34,396 bases of DNA from Bacteroidaceae bacterium. Its GTDB lineage: Bacteria > Bacteroidota > Bacteroidia > Bacteroidales > Bacteroidaceae. Below, piece after piece: positions 1 to 9,113 of the stretch (its first letter is position 1; every line of letters begins with the position of its first letter). Below the pieces are notes generated by a model. The model was not told the origin of the DNA. It saw only the letters and a list, made by a program, of their open reading frames with translations, and made no database searches. Location of the stretch: NCBI GenBank assembly GCA_017470425.1, contig JAFUYT010000007.1:1-34396 (forward strand). Reading direction: 5' to 3'. The position numbers and the translations under genes are program-made.

Positions 1-1
1 G

Positions 2-121
2 GTCCGCGAAATCGCAGAGTGCTTCAATATCGAGGATGAGGATATCTTCGATGCTCTCTTGAATCGGTCGGACAAACTCAGTCATTTCGTTGAACTTTAT
101 CAATTAAAACTGGCAAGTTAG
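2..121 (+). CDS. C-terminal end of an unidentified protein (partial)
   Basis: An open frame enters from the window edge and runs 39 codons to TAG at 119-121. The fragment is rich in acidic and hydrophobic residues (IEDEDIFDALL, then HFVELYQLKL) and looks like the helical tail of a soluble protein. There is too little to assign a family. Frame 2 is the only frame that stays open here. A perfect 7-bp inverted repeat overlaps its stop codon. Its relation to the reductase downstream is unclear because a roughly 200-bp gap with its own promoter-like box separates them. Confidence 0.5.
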   Translation, partial: VREIAECFNIEDEDIFDALLNRSDKLSHFVELYQLKLAS

Positions 122-129
122 GAACTTGC
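113..129 (+). terminator. Weak hairpin overlapping the stop codon
   Basis: GCAAGTT-AGG-AACTTGC forms a 7-bp stem with a 3-base loop right at the end of the upstream frame. No T-run follows directly; a short one appears about 25 bases later (cgttttt). It could aid termination or mRNA stability, but it is not a classic intrinsic terminator. Confidence 0.25.
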
Positions 130-244
130 GAAACTTGAATAATTAACACGTTTTTCTGTACAACGAATCCCAAAAATAAGTATCTTTCCTCTAAAGAAAA
201 CTTAAATTCTTTATCGGACTGGCTTATATTTCGCTACATTTATC

Positions 245-252
245 TATATTTG
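245..252 (+). promoter_or_regulatory. Bacteroidota -7 box for the reductase gene
   Basis: TATATTTG matches the Bacteroidota -7 consensus TAnnTTTG, about 70 bases before the start codon at 323. No convincing -33 TTTG is seen at the expected 19-20 base distance. The rest of the 122-322 gap is AT-rich and holds nothing else I recognise. Confidence 0.5.
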
Positions 253-322
253 CAGGCAGAAACGTAATCTTCAAAGAAAGATCATCAACAAGTCATACAA
301 CATACATTATCCACTAACCACA

Positions 323-1126
323 ATGAATCCCTATCTGAATTTCTCGCTTGAGGGTAAGGTAGCCCTCGTGACAGGTGCCAGCTACGGCATCGGTTTCGCT
401 ATCGCCAGCGCTTTCGCTGAGCAGGGTGCAACGATTTGCTTCAACGACATCAACCAGGAACTGGTCGATAAAGGTCTGAAGTCCTACGAAGAGAAGGGCA
501 TCAAGGCTCACGGCTACGTCTGCGACGTCACCGACGAGCCCGCCGTGCAGGCTCTCGTGAAGAAAATCAAGGAAGAGGTCGGCACGATCGACATCCTCGT
601 GAACAACGCCGGCATCATCCGCCGCATCCCGATGCACGAGATGGAGGCCGCCGACTTCCGTCGCGTCATCGACATCGACCTGAACGCTCCCTTCATCGTC
701 TCGAAGGCAGTCCTGCCCGACATGATGGCCAAGGGTCACGGCAAGATTATCAACATCTGCTCGATGATGTCTGAGCTCGGTCGCGAGACCGTCAGCGCCT
801 ACGCTGCTGCCAAGGGCGGTCTGAAGATGCTCACCCGCAACATCTGCTCCGAGTACGGCGAGTACAACATCCAGTGCAACGGCATCGGCCCGGGCTACAT
901 CGCCACCCCGCAGACGGCTCCTCTGCGCGAGCGTCAGCCGGACGGCAGCCGCCATCCCTTCGACAGCTTCATCTGCGCCAAGACCCCCGCTGGTCGCTGG
1001 CTCGACCCGCAGGAGCTGACCGGTCCCGCCGTGTTCCTCGCTTCCGAGGCTTCCAACGCCGTGAACGGCCACATCCTCTACGTCGATGGCGGTATTCTCG
1101 CCTACATCGGCAAGCAGCCTAAGTAA
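323..1126 (+). CDS. Gluconate 5-dehydrogenase / KduD-like short-chain reductase
   Basis: Predicted cytosolic NAD(P)-dependent sugar-acid oxidoreductase of the short-chain dehydrogenase family, 267 aa, within the usual 250-270. The cofactor motif TGASYGIG is at residues 18-25 and the structural motif NNAG about residue 93. The catalytic set is Ser (CSMMSELG, about 146) and YxxxK (YAAAK, about 159). The C-terminal DGGILAYIG tail is typical of the Bacteroidota proteins usually named gluconate 5-dehydrogenase. Such enzymes act on 5-ketogluconate or on 2-keto-3-deoxygluconate-type intermediates of uronate breakdown; substrate choice cannot be read from sequence. Strong preference for C-ending codons suggests high expression. 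It stands alone, with its own promoter-like box and terminator. Confidence 0.88.
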   Translation: MNPYLNFSLEGKVALVTGASYGIGFAIASAFAEQGATICFNDINQELVDKGLKSYEEKGIKAHGYVCDVTDEPAVQALVKKIKEEVGTIDILVNNAGIIRRIPMHEMEAADFRRVIDIDLNAPFIVSKAVLPDMMAKGHGKIINICSMMSELGRETVSAYAAAKGGLKMLTRNICSEYGEYNIQCNGIGPGYIATPQTAPLRERQPDGSRHPFDSFICAKTPAGRWLDPQELTGPAVFLASEASNAVNGHILYVDGGILAYIGKQPK

Positions 1127-1160
1127 GCGATAGCAGCAGAAAAACGAACAAAAAGTTTTC

Positions 1161-1206
1161 GCGCGGGCAGAAAGACAAAGAAAAGTTTTCCTGCCCGCGC
1201 TTTTTT
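1161..1206 (+). terminator. Rho-independent terminator after the reductase
   Basis: GCGCGGGCAG at 1161-1170 pairs perfectly with CTGCCCGCGC at 1191-1200, a 10-bp GC-rich stem with a 20-base A-rich loop, followed at once by six T residues (1201-1206). The decamer aaaagttttc occurs just before the stem and again inside the loop, 30 bases apart. This cleanly separates the reductase from the leuS group. Confidence 0.88.
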
Positions 1207-1209
1207 GTA

Positions 1210-1217
1210 TATCTTTG
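1210..1217 (+). promoter_or_regulatory. leuS promoter -7 box
   Basis: TATCTTTG is a full match to TAnnTTTG and sits immediately after the terminator. A weak T-rich -33 candidate (GTTTTC, 1185-1190) lies 19 bases upstream. The predicted transcript starts near 1224, which rules out the longer reading frame beginning at 1215 and supports ATG 1251 as the leuS start. Confidence 0.72.
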
Positions 1218-1250
1218 CGCCGCAAAATCAAAGAACATCAAGCAATCACA

Positions 1251-4166
1251 ATGGAATACAACTTCAGAGACATTGAGAAGAAATGGCACCAGCGTTGGGT
1301 GGCCATGCAGACGTACCAAGTCACTGAGGACGAGACGCGCAAGAAGTTCTACGTCCTCAATATGTTCCCCTATCCCAGCGGCGCAGGCCTCCACGTGGGG
1401 CACCCGCTCGGCTATATCGCCAGCGACATCTACGCCCGCTACAAGCGCCTGCAGGGTTTCAACGTGCTAAACCCGATGGGCTACGATGCCTACGGCCTGC
1501 CCGCCGAGCAATATGCCATCCAGACAGGACAGCACCCTGAGAAAACCACCTTCGACAACATCAACCGCTACCGCGAGCAGCTGGACAAGATCGGGTTCTC
1601 ATTTGACTGGAGTCGTGAAGTGCGCACCTGCGAGCCCGGCTACTACCGCTGGACGCAGTGGGCATTCCAGAAGATGTTCAACTCTTACTTCGACGAAGAA
1701 CTGCAGAAAGCACAGCCCATCGAGAAGCTGATCGAGAAGTTCAAGGCCGAAGGTCAATGGCCTGCCGACGAAAAGGAGCAGAGCGACCTGCTGATGCAGC
1801 ACCGCATTGCCTATCTTGGCGAGACGATGGTGAACTGGTGCCCGGCACTGGGCACGGTGCTGGCCAACGACGAGGTCGTCAACGGCGTGAGCGAGCGCGG
1901 CGGCTATCCCGTGGAGCAGAAGAAGATGCGCCAATGGTGTCTCCGCGTCAGCGCCTACAGCCAGCGACTGCTCGACGGTCTGGAGACCATCGACTGGAGC
2001 GAGAGCATCAAGGAGACGCAGAAGAACTGGATCGGTCGCTCCGAGGGTGCCGAAATAGAGATTCCCTATCTCTCCGCTTCAGGAGAGGAAGAGGGAGGCC
2101 GCTTCACCATCTTCACCACCCGTGCCGACACGATGTTCGGCGTCACCTTCTTCGTGTTGGCTCCCGAAAGCGAGCTGGTGGATCAGGTGACGACACCGGA
2201 GCAGCGCGTTGCCGTCGATGAATACATTAAATATGTGAAAGGGCGCACCGAGCGCGAGCGTATGATTGACCACACCGTGACGGGTGTCTTCACCGGTGCC
2301 TACGGCATCAACCCCATCACGGGCGACAAGTGTCCCATCTATGTGGCCGAGTATGTGCTGGCCGGCTACGGCACCGGTGCCATCATGGCCGTGCCCGCCC
2401 ATGACAGCCGCGACTACGCCTTCGCCAAGCACTTCGACCTCCCCATCATCCCGCTCGTGGAAGGTGCTGATGTCAGCCAGGAGAGCTACGATGCCAAGGA
2501 AGGCATCGTCATGAACTCACCCGTAAGCGAGGAGAAGAGCGTCCTCTACGATGGCGAACGCCTCATCCTCAACGGCAAGACCATCAAGGAAGCCATCGCC
2601 GAGACGAAGCGCTTCGTGAAGGAACACAAGCTGGGCCGTGTGAAGGTGAACTACCGCCTTCGCGATGCCATCTTCTCGCGCCAGCGCTACTGGGGCGAGC
2701 CCTTCCCCGTCTATTACAAGCATGGCATCCCGCAGATGATCCCCGAGGAATGTCTGCCGCTGCAGCTGCCCGAGGTGGATAAGTTCCTGCCCACAGCCAC
2801 CGGTGAGCCCCCCTTGGGCAACGCCACGAAGTGGGCTTGGGACACGGTGTCGCGTTCAGTGGTCGATTGCTCTGCTATCGACAACGAAACCATCTTCCCC
2901 CTCGAACTGAACACGATGCCCGGCTTCGCAGGCTCCAGCGCCTATTATCTCCGTTATATGGATCCCCACAACGATGAGGCTCTCGTGAGCGAGAAGGCTG
3001 CTGGCTACTGGCAGAACGTGGATCTATACGTCGGCGGCAGTGAGCACGCCACCGGCCACCTCATCTACTCGCGCTTCTGGAACAAGTTCCTCTTCGACCT
3101 GGGCGTGAGCAAGAAGGAGGAGCCCTTCCAGAAGCTTATCAACCAAGGCATGATCCAGGGCTGGTCCAGCTTCGTCTATCGCGTGCGCGGCACCAACAAG
3201 TTCGTCAGCTTCGACCTTCTGGAGGAGCAGTACGACGACGCCAAGAAGAAGAACATCTACTTCTACGAGGGTACCGAGGCCGACCCCGTCTATGCCGACA
3301 TCAGCATGGTCACTGGCAATGTCTTGAACGTCGATAAGATCCGCGAGTGGACGCCCGAGTTCCGCGAGGCAGAGTTCATCCTGAACCAGAACGGCCAGTA
3401 CATCGTCAGCCAAGCCATCGAGAAGATGTCCAAGTCGAAGTACAACGTGGTGAACCCCGACGACATCTGCGAGCACTACGGCGCCGACACCCTGCGTCTC
3501 TACGAGATGTTCCTGGGTCCCATCGAGCAGTCGAAGCCCTGGGACGTCGCCGGCATCGATGGTTGCTTCCGCTTCCTGAAGAAGTTCTGGAATCTGGCAC
3601 AGGGGATTATTGAGCAGAGTAATCTGAGTGATCTGAATAATCTGAATAATCAGAGTAATCTGAATAATCAGAGTAATCTGAATAATCTGAGTACTCCGAA
3701 TAAGGAGGAGCTCAAGGTGCTGCACAAGCTCATCAAGAAGGTGACGGAGGACATCGAGGTGTTCTCCTACAACACCAGCATCCCGGCCTTCATGATTGCC
3801 ACCAACGAACTCTCGCAGCTGAAATGCACGAAGCGTGCCATCCTGGAACCGATGGTGGTGCTCATCGCCCCCTTCGCTCCGCATATCGCTGAAGAGCTGT
3901 GGGAAGCCCTGGGCCATAAGACCAGCGTCTGCGACGCCCAATGGCCTGTATTCGAGGAGAAGTATCTCGTCGAGGACACCGTGAAGATGATGGTCGCCTT
4001 CAACGGCAAGACCCGCTTCGGCATCGACTTCCCCGCCGACGCCGACAACGCCACCATCGAAGCCGCTGCCCGCGGTCATGAGATGACGCCCAAGTACCTC
4101 GAAGGCAAGCAGATTGTGAAAGTCATCATCGTGCCTAAGCGAATGATTAACCTTGTACTGAAATGA
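1251..4166 (+). CDS. leuS: Leucyl-tRNA synthetase
   Basis: Charges tRNA-Leu with leucine; cytosolic class Ia synthetase, 971 aa, longer than the roughly 860 aa of E. coli. The first ATP motif is HVGH at residues 48-51 and the second is KMSKS at about 725-729. The editing (CP1) domain between them shows TTRADTMFG and [12 protein letters not shown]. The [10 protein letters not shown] and [11 protein letters not shown] segments are typical of the family. The longer region before KMSKS ([11 protein letters not shown] and following) fits an enlarged leucine-specific insertion, which I believe is common in this phylum. ATG 1251 is chosen over an upstream in-frame TTG at 1215 because 1215 lies inside the promoter box. 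Residues about 791-817 are an Asn/Leu/Ser-rich stretch encoded by 9-bp tandem repeats between the KMSKS region and the anticodon-binding domain. The stop overlaps the next ATG by 4 bp, implying translational coupling. Confidence 0.98.
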   Translation: MEYNFRDIEKKWHQRWVAMQTYQVTEDETRKKFYVLNMFPYPSGAGLHVGHPLGYIASDIYARYKRLQGFNVLNPMGYDAYGLPAEQYAIQTGQHPEKTTFDNINRYREQLDKIGFSFDWSREVRTCEPGYYRWTQWAFQKMFNSYFDEELQKAQPIEKLIEKFKAEGQWPADEKEQSDLLMQHRIAYLGETMVNWCPALGTVLANDEVVNGVSERGGYPVEQKKMRQWCLRVSAYSQRLLDGLETIDWSESIKETQKNWIGRSEGAEIEIPYLSASGEEEGGRFTIFTTRADTMFGVTFFVLAPESELVDQVTTPEQRVAVDEYIKYVKGRTERERMIDHTVTGVFTGAYGINPITGDKCPIYVAEYVLAGYGTGAIMAVPAHDSRDYAFAKHFDLPIIPLVEGADVSQESYDAKEGIVMNSPVSEEKSVLYDGERLILNGKTIKEAIAETKRFVKEHKLGRVKVNYRLRDAIFSRQRYWGEPFPVYYKHGIPQMIPEECLPLQLPEVDKFLPTATGEPPLGNATKWAWDTVSRSVVDCSAIDNETIFPLELNTMPGFAGSSAYYLRYMDPHNDEALVSEKAAGYWQNVDLYVGGSEHATGHLIYSRFWNKFLFDLGVSKKEEPFQKLINQGMIQGWSSFVYRVRGTNKFVSFDLLEEQYDDAKKKNIYFYEGTEADPVYADISMVTGNVLNVDKIREWTPEFREAEFILNQNGQYIVSQAIEKMSKSKYNVVNPDDICEHYGADTLRLYEMFLGPIEQSKPWDVAGIDGCFRFLKKFWNLAQGIIEQSNLSDLNNLNNQSNLNNQSNLNNLSTPNKEELKVLHKLIKKVTEDIEVFSYNTSIPAFMIATNELSQLKCTKRAILEPMVVLIAPFAPHIAEELWEALGHKTSVCDAQWPVFEEKYLVEDTVKMMVAFNGKTRFGIDFPADADNATIEAAARGHEMTPKYLEGKQIVKVIIVPKRMINLVLK
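3621..3701 (+). repeat. 9-bp imperfect tandem array inside leuS
   Basis: Nine consecutive 9-base units vary around AATCTGAAT or AATCAGAGT and encode three-residue steps such as NLS, DLN, NLN and NQS. The unit length is a multiple of three, so copy-number change would not break the leuS frame. Confidence 0.85.
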
Positions 4167-5131
4167 GTCAGAAAAAGAATCAGATCCAAGGAGCAAAGGA
4201 ACAGTTCACGCAAGCCCGCGAGCAGATCGCACAGGCCAGTGAGCGCGTCATCAAGCACATCCATGTCTGGGATGAAATCAAGGACTATTTCTTCATCAGC
4301 ATGGGATGCGCCATCTACTGCGTAGGCTTCTGCCTGTTCATGCTGCCCTACGAGTTCACGCCTGGCGGCATGACGGGTGTCTCTGCCATCATCTACTACG
4401 CCACAGGCTTCCCCTCGCAGTATAGCTATTTCATCATCAATGCTATCCTGCTGGCAGCCGGACTGAAGATCCTGGGCTTCAAGTTCTTCACGAAGACCAT
4501 CTACGCCACCATCAACATCACCTTCTTCCTGGGATTGTTCCAGAACATCATCCGCCTGCCGGACGGCACACTGCCGCAGGTTGTCGGCGACCAGCCCTTC
4601 ATGGCCGCCGTGCTGGGTGCCTGCATCGAGGGTGCTGCGCTGGCTATGGTGTTCGTCAACAACGGCTCCACGGGCGGCACGGACATCATCGCTGCCATCG
4701 TCAACAAGTACCGCAACTTCTCGATGGGTCGCGTGCTGATGTGGCTGGACTTCATCATCGTGTCGTCGAGTTTCTTTGTCTTCCACGACTGGAATAAAGT
4801 GGTGACGGGTTATGTCATCCTGCTCATCTCCATGATTCTGCTGGACTACACGATGACCTCTGCCACGCAAAGCGTGCAGTTCACCATCATCTCCAACTAC
4901 CCCGAAGAAATCGCCCAAGCCATCAATGATGAGGTGAGCCGCGGTGTCACGATCCTCCACGGACAAGGATGGTACTCGAAGCAGCCTCGTCAGGTGCTCA
5001 TCGTGATGGCCCGCCGCCGCGAGAGCACGCAGATCTTCCGCCTCATCAAGCACATCGACAACCAAGCTTTCGTCACGATGACCAAGGTCGTGGGTGTCTA
5101 TGGAGAGGGATTTGACCATATCAAGACGTAG
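4163..5131 (+). CDS. YitT family integral membrane protein
   Basis: A 322-aa protein of the YitT/DUF2179 family, conserved membrane proteins whose biochemical role is not established. The first 40 residues are charged and helical, likely a cytosolic coiled segment. Several membrane spans follow ([19 protein letters not shown] at about 44-62, a helix near [15 protein letters not shown], and others), with a glycine-rich turn PGGMTG between them. The last 90 residues ([13 protein letters not shown] onward) match the soluble C-terminal DUF2179 domain, with the signature [11 protein letters not shown]. It starts by ATGA overlap with leuS. It does not overlap rdgB, from which a 7-bp repeat array separates it. 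Confidence 0.88.
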   Translation: MSQKKNQIQGAKEQFTQAREQIAQASERVIKHIHVWDEIKDYFFISMGCAIYCVGFCLFMLPYEFTPGGMTGVSAIIYYATGFPSQYSYFIINAILLAAGLKILGFKFFTKTIYATINITFFLGLFQNIIRLPDGTLPQVVGDQPFMAAVLGACIEGAALAMVFVNNGSTGGTDIIAAIVNKYRNFSMGRVLMWLDFIIVSSSFFVFHDWNKVVTGYVILLISMILLDYTMTSATQSVQFTIISNYPEEIAQAINDEVSRGVTILHGQGWYSKQPRQVLIVMARRRESTQIFRLIKHIDNQAFVTMTKVVGVYGEGFDHIKT

Positions 5132-5134
5132 GTC

Positions 5135-5204
5135 AATTCATAATTCATAATTCACAATTCATAATTAACAATTCACTATTCATAATGCATAATTCATAAT
5201 TCAG
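5135..5204 (+). repeat. Ten-unit 7-bp array ending on the rdgB start codon
   Basis: Ten contiguous heptamers follow the AATTCAT pattern: five exact, two AATTCAC, and variants AATTAAC, TATTCAT, AATGCAT and AATTCAG make up the rest. The final base is the G of the rdgB GTG start. The array fills the whole space between the YitT gene and rdgB, so it forms the entire translation initiation region. No Shine-Dalgarno sequence is present. Confidence 0.85.
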
Positions 5205-5797
5205 TGAAGATAGTTTTTGCCACCAACAATCAGCACAAGCTCTCCGAGGTTCGCCAGATTCTCGGCGAGCGCTTCGAGGTGGTGGGCTTGAAGGATATCG
5301 GCTGCACAGAGGATATCCCCGAGACCGCAGAGACTCTCGAAGGCAATGCCCTGCAGAAAGCACGCTACGTGAAAGAGCACTACGGACTGGATTGCTTTGC
5401 CGACGACACCGGCCTCGAAGTGAGTGCCCTCGGCGGCGCACCCGGCGTGCACACGGCACGCTACGCAGAGCTGGCAGGGCAGGGGAGTACCCACGACAGC
5501 AATGCCAATATGGACTTCCTGCTGCACAATTTAGAAAATATAACAGACCGCAACGCAAGATTTCGCACCGTTATTGCGTTAATATACAAAGGGGAAGAAC
5601 ATCTCTTCGAAGGCATCGTGGAAGGAACCATCCTCCCGGAGCGCCACGGCCACGAAGGGTTCGGCTACGATCCCGTCTTCCAGCCCAAGGGCTATGACCG
5701 CAGCTTCGCAGAGATGTCTGCCGACGAGAAGAACGCCATCAGCCACCGCGGGCGTGCCACGCAGAAACTCGTTGAGTTTCTTAAACTGAAACATTGA
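5204..5797 (+). CDS. rdgB: XTP/dITP pyrophosphatase (house-cleaning nucleotidase)
   Basis: RdgB/HAM1-family enzyme that hydrolyses XTP, dITP and ITP to monophosphates, keeping deaminated purines out of nucleic acids; cytosolic, 197 aa, normal length. Family motifs are visible: [11 protein letters not shown] at the N-terminus (substrate binding), FADDTGLEV about residue 66 (catalytic Asp), GFGYDPVF about 150 and SHRGRA about 181. The start is GTG because the only nearby upstream ATG in any useful position (5184) runs into a stop after three codons. Homologues normally begin with the same KIVFATNN segment. Initiation is therefore probably weak and sits directly against a 7-bp repeat array. Confidence 0.95.
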   Translation: MKIVFATNNQHKLSEVRQILGERFEVVGLKDIGCTEDIPETAETLEGNALQKARYVKEHYGLDCFADDTGLEVSALGGAPGVHTARYAELAGQGSTHDSNANMDFLLHNLENITDRNARFRTVIALIYKGEEHLFEGIVEGTILPERHGHEGFGYDPVFQPKGYDRSFAEMSADEKNAISHRGRATQKLVEFLKLKH

Positions 5798-5829
5798 AAG
5801 AATAAAACACTGAAAGATACTTGAAGAAT

Positions 5830-8217
5830 ATGAGTTACCATCACATCATGAAGAATCGCAAGGCAAATGCCATGCGAACGAGCCTCGGCGCTTTCATTAT
5901 TTTAATGTTTCATTTCTTCTATCTTTCAATCCTGCCTGCCTCTGCCCAGATCGGGACGTGGCGCGTCTATCCTGCCTACACGGTCAGCACCTATCACATC
6001 CCCATTGGGAACCGCGTCTATTCCCTGATGGAAGGCAACCTGATGGCCTACGATACCGACGACGGCAGCATCACCACCTTCGACTGGGTAGAACAGCTGA
6101 GCGACGTCACCATCTCCTTCATCCGCTACAGCGCCGAGGCACGCCGCATCATCATCGTCTATGACAACGGAAACATCGACCTCCTCTCTACCGAGGATGA
6201 CTACGATGTCATCAATCTGGCACATCTCAAGAACAGCATGTTGGTCGGCAAGGACGTGAACAATGTGCAGGTCTCCGGGAAGTACGCCTATCTGTGCACC
6301 AATTTCGGACTCGTGGTCGTAGATATGCAGGAGGGTTACATCCGCGACACCTACGAGTTGGGACTGGCCGTGCGCTCCTGTGCCCTGACGGACAAGAACA
6401 TCTTCATCGGCACCACCACGGAAGGAATGTGGCGCGGCAGCCTGAGTACCAACCTCAAGGACAAAGCCAACTGGACGCAGCTGAACAGCTATTTCAATGC
6501 CAACCGCATGGAGACCCTCAACGGGCAGGTGTGGCTGCAAGTGGGCAGCTATCTCTTTGCCATCAACAGTGATGAGAACAGCTGGAAGACCATCCACAAC
6601 GCTACGCTCACACCCTCACCCACCTACATGACCGTCAACGATGGGCGCCTCATCATCGGCAACGCCCAATATACCTATATCTATACCAGCCCCACTGACG
6701 TGCGTCATCTCACAGGTTCCTATTCCTGGAGCTGTCTGACCGCACAGGGATCCACGTACTGGGCGAGCGACAGCAACCAAGGTTTGCAAGCCTACGAACT
6801 GAACAGCGACGGCACCTTCTCCCTCACTCATTCCCACATACAACCGAATAGCCCTCTACACGACTATAGCTTCCACCTGCGCTGGGCAGGTGACCGGTTG
6901 ATGGTGGCAGGCGGCAACAGACATTTCTCAAGCGTCGTCCGCAGCGGCACAGCCATGATTCTGGAGACCGACGGCACCTGGACGAACTTCGACGGAACAT
7001 CCATCGCAAAGAACTTCCCGAAGGAAATATGGCGCGATGTCACCAACATCGTGCAGGATCCCAATGACGAGCATCACTACTACGCAGGCACCACCCGCAG
7101 CGGCATCTTCGAGTTCAGGGATGCACAATGTGTAGGACACATCGGATATGACAACAGTGCACTCATCTCGATGCTGCCCACCAATGCCAATCCACAATGG
7201 TTTACCGTGGCAGACGGCCTTCAGTATGACAACGAAGGAAACCTGTGGACCCTGAACTGTACTTTCAATGCCTGCGACACCACGATCCGCATCATGCGGC
7301 CCGACGGAACATGGACAGGTATTCCCTGCCCGGAAATCAAACCGGCTACGACCGTTGACAATATCTTCTTCGACAGTCGTGGATGGGCTTGGCTGAACAG
7401 CCGTCGCATGGACGCACGCGGTGTCTTCATGCTCGACTACAACGGCACGATCGACGACACAAAGGATGACCGCCGCTGGCTCTGTAGCAAGATTGTGAAC
7501 CAGGACGGCACCACCTACGCCCCCGATGAGTTCTACTATATCAATGAAGACCTCGACGGCAGCATTTGGGTATGTACCAATCTGGGTCCTTTCCGCATCA
7601 CGGAACCCGAGAACTTTGCTTCCAGTGACTTCGTGTTTGAGCAGGTCAAGATGGCACGCAACGACGGCAGCGGACTGGCAGACTATCTGCTGAACGGCCT
7701 CTCCACGCAATGCGTCGCCATTGACGGTGCAGGGCGCAAATGGTTCGGAACAGCAGACAACGGCGTGTATTTCATCAGCGAGGACTGTCAGGAAGAACTC
7801 GCGCACTACACCACAGAGAACTCCCCGCTGCCATCCAACAACATCTACGACATCGCTATCCATCCCGCCACCGGACGCGTCTTCATCGCTACAGACAAAG
7901 GTCTCTGCAGCTATCTCTCCGATGCCTCCGACTCAGCCGACGGCCTGGACAAGGACAACATCTATGCTTTCCCGAATCCCGTGGATCCCGACTACAACGG
8001 ACCCATCGGCATCCGCGGACTTGTCAAGGACAGCGAGGTGAAGATCGTCTCTGCCACCGGCCAGCTCATCTATAGCGGCACCTCTAAAGGCGGCACCTTC
8101 GTATGGAACGGCTGCAACCGCTTCGGCAAGCGCGTGGCATCAGGTGTCTATATCGTCATTGCCAACACCCCCGACGGCAAGAACGCTGCCACCACGAAAA
8201 TCACCGTCATCAGATAA
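5830..8217 (+). CDS. porZ: PorZ-like type IX secretion beta-propeller protein
   Basis: A 795-aa protein resembling PorZ. In Porphyromonas gingivalis PorZ is a surface beta-propeller protein with its own C-terminal sorting domain that works with the PorU sortase and presents anionic LPS to cargo. Here a signal peptide ends at about PASAQ (residues 15-42, hydrophobic FIILMFHFFYLSIL). Propeller-like repeats follow (two-component-regulator type, e.g. WFGTADNGVYFISED and RVFIATDKGLCSYL). The last 85 residues are a sorting-type domain with AFPNPVDPD, a KIVSATGQLIYSG strand, and the terminal ASGVYIVIANTPDGK pattern. ATG 5830 is chosen; the upstream TTG 5821 and downstream ATG 5848 or 5872 are alternatives. 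The next gene starts at a TAATG overlap. Its presence suggests the cell has a type IX secretion system. Confidence 0.82.
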   Translation: MSYHHIMKNRKANAMRTSLGAFIILMFHFFYLSILPASAQIGTWRVYPAYTVSTYHIPIGNRVYSLMEGNLMAYDTDDGSITTFDWVEQLSDVTISFIRYSAEARRIIIVYDNGNIDLLSTEDDYDVINLAHLKNSMLVGKDVNNVQVSGKYAYLCTNFGLVVVDMQEGYIRDTYELGLAVRSCALTDKNIFIGTTTEGMWRGSLSTNLKDKANWTQLNSYFNANRMETLNGQVWLQVGSYLFAINSDENSWKTIHNATLTPSPTYMTVNDGRLIIGNAQYTYIYTSPTDVRHLTGSYSWSCLTAQGSTYWASDSNQGLQAYELNSDGTFSLTHSHIQPNSPLHDYSFHLRWAGDRLMVAGGNRHFSSVVRSGTAMILETDGTWTNFDGTSIAKNFPKEIWRDVTNIVQDPNDEHHYYAGTTRSGIFEFRDAQCVGHIGYDNSALISMLPTNANPQWFTVADGLQYDNEGNLWTLNCTFNACDTTIRIMRPDGTWTGIPCPEIKPATTVDNIFFDSRGWAWLNSRRMDARGVFMLDYNGTIDDTKDDRRWLCSKIVNQDGTTYAPDEFYYINEDLDGSIWVCTNLGPFRITEPENFASSDFVFEQVKMARNDGSGLADYLLNGLSTQCVAIDGAGRKWFGTADNGVYFISEDCQEELAHYTTENSPLPSNNIYDIAIHPATGRVFIATDKGLCSYLSDASDSADGLDKDNIYAFPNPVDPDYNGPIGIRGLVKDSEVKIVSATGQLIYSGTSKGGTFVWNGCNRFGKRVASGVYIVIANTPDGKNAATTKITVIR

Positions 8218-9113
8218 TGACCAACGATTTATTGTCCCGCCAGCAAACCAATGTGCTGCGAGGTATGGCAGCCATCGTGATTGCTGTGTTTCATGTGCTG
8301 ATAGCCTGGCAGTGTCATCGGGTGGTGAACATCATGGGTTCTGTGAGCGTGGCAGTCTTTCTGGTGCTTTCCGGCTTCGGGATTCACGAAAGCTATCAGA
8401 AGAATGGCTTGAAGGACTATTGGCACAAGAAGTTCCGCAGGATTATCGTCCCTTACTGGCTGTTTCTTGCTGTCGTCACGTTGATCAAAGGCTTTCCCGG
8501 CTGGAAACCTTTCTTGCTGGATGCCTGCTTCATCCAGTCAGAGTTTTGGTTCATCCCGTATTTGGTACAGTGTTATCTGGTTTACTGGATCATCCAGCGC
8601 TGGCTGCATCGCTGGATGACACCTGCCTTCATCATCATAGGTCTGATAGCGCTGAACACGATGCCGCAGATTGCAGCAGAACAGTCCTTTTCGTTCTTCG
8701 CAGGCGTGCTGGCATCTCAGCATATCCAACCATTACGGCAAAAGGACAAGCGCTTCTGGTTCACCGTAGGAGCCCTTTCCTTCTTCATTGGCGTTGCCTT
8801 CCTCCTGCTGAAGGAAATCCCCGCTGTTCACGCCTATAAGGGAACATTACCCTACAACTACATTCTCCTGTTCATTAAACTGCCGTTAGCGATTCCCTTC
8901 CTGCTGATTCCCACGTTCGCTTCCTTCGTTGTACGCTCCCGTACACTCTATCTGGCAGGCATCAGCTCATTGGAAATCTACCTGGTACACTTGCCGCTGG
9001 TGCCGTACGTAGAGAAGACTGCACTGCACTTCATCCTCTTCATGGCTGCCACAGCCCTCCTCACCTGGATTTACTATCAGATCAACCACCGCATCATTGC
9101 CCATTACCTATGA
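8217..9113 (+). CDS. Acyltransferase family 3 membrane protein
   Basis: A 298-aa integral membrane protein of the acyltransferase-3 (OafA/YrhL-like) family, which O-acylates sugars of surface polysaccharides or lipids. The typical start is present: RGMAAIVIAVFHVLIAW with the conserved His at about residue 26, then FLVLSGFGIHESYQK and KFRRIIVPYWLF (the conserved RR and P-Y/W pattern). About eight to ten hydrophobic spans follow, ending in EIYLVHLPLVPY. The reading frame is open further upstream inside porZ, but the ATG at 8217 directly overlapping the porZ stop is the natural start. It also overlaps the next gene by 4 bp. Sitting beside porZ, it may modify a surface glycan; that is inference. 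Confidence 0.8.
   Translation: MTNDLLSRQQTNVLRGMAAIVIAVFHVLIAWQCHRVVNIMGSVSVAVFLVLSGFGIHESYQKNGLKDYWHKKFRRIIVPYWLFLAVVTLIKGFPGWKPFLLDACFIQSEFWFIPYLVQCYLVYWIIQRWLHRWMTPAFIIIGLIALNTMPQIAAEQSFSFFAGVLASQHIQPLRQKDKRFWFTVGALSFFIGVAFLLLKEIPAVHAYKGTLPYNYILLFIKLPLAIPFLLIPTFASFVVRSRTLYLAGISSLEIYLVHLPLVPYVEKTALHFILFMAATALLTWIYYQINHRIIAHYL

Noticed and set aside
1215-1250. A longer LeuS start at 1215
   Set aside because: The start would lie inside the TATCTTTG promoter box. LeuS proteins begin near MEYNF, so ATG 1251 is preferred.
2068-2098. A palindromic insert in leuS (ctctccgcttcaggagag)
   Set aside because: The stem is only 6 bp, and the sequence does not match the GC-rich repeats of the B12 genes. 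It could be chance.
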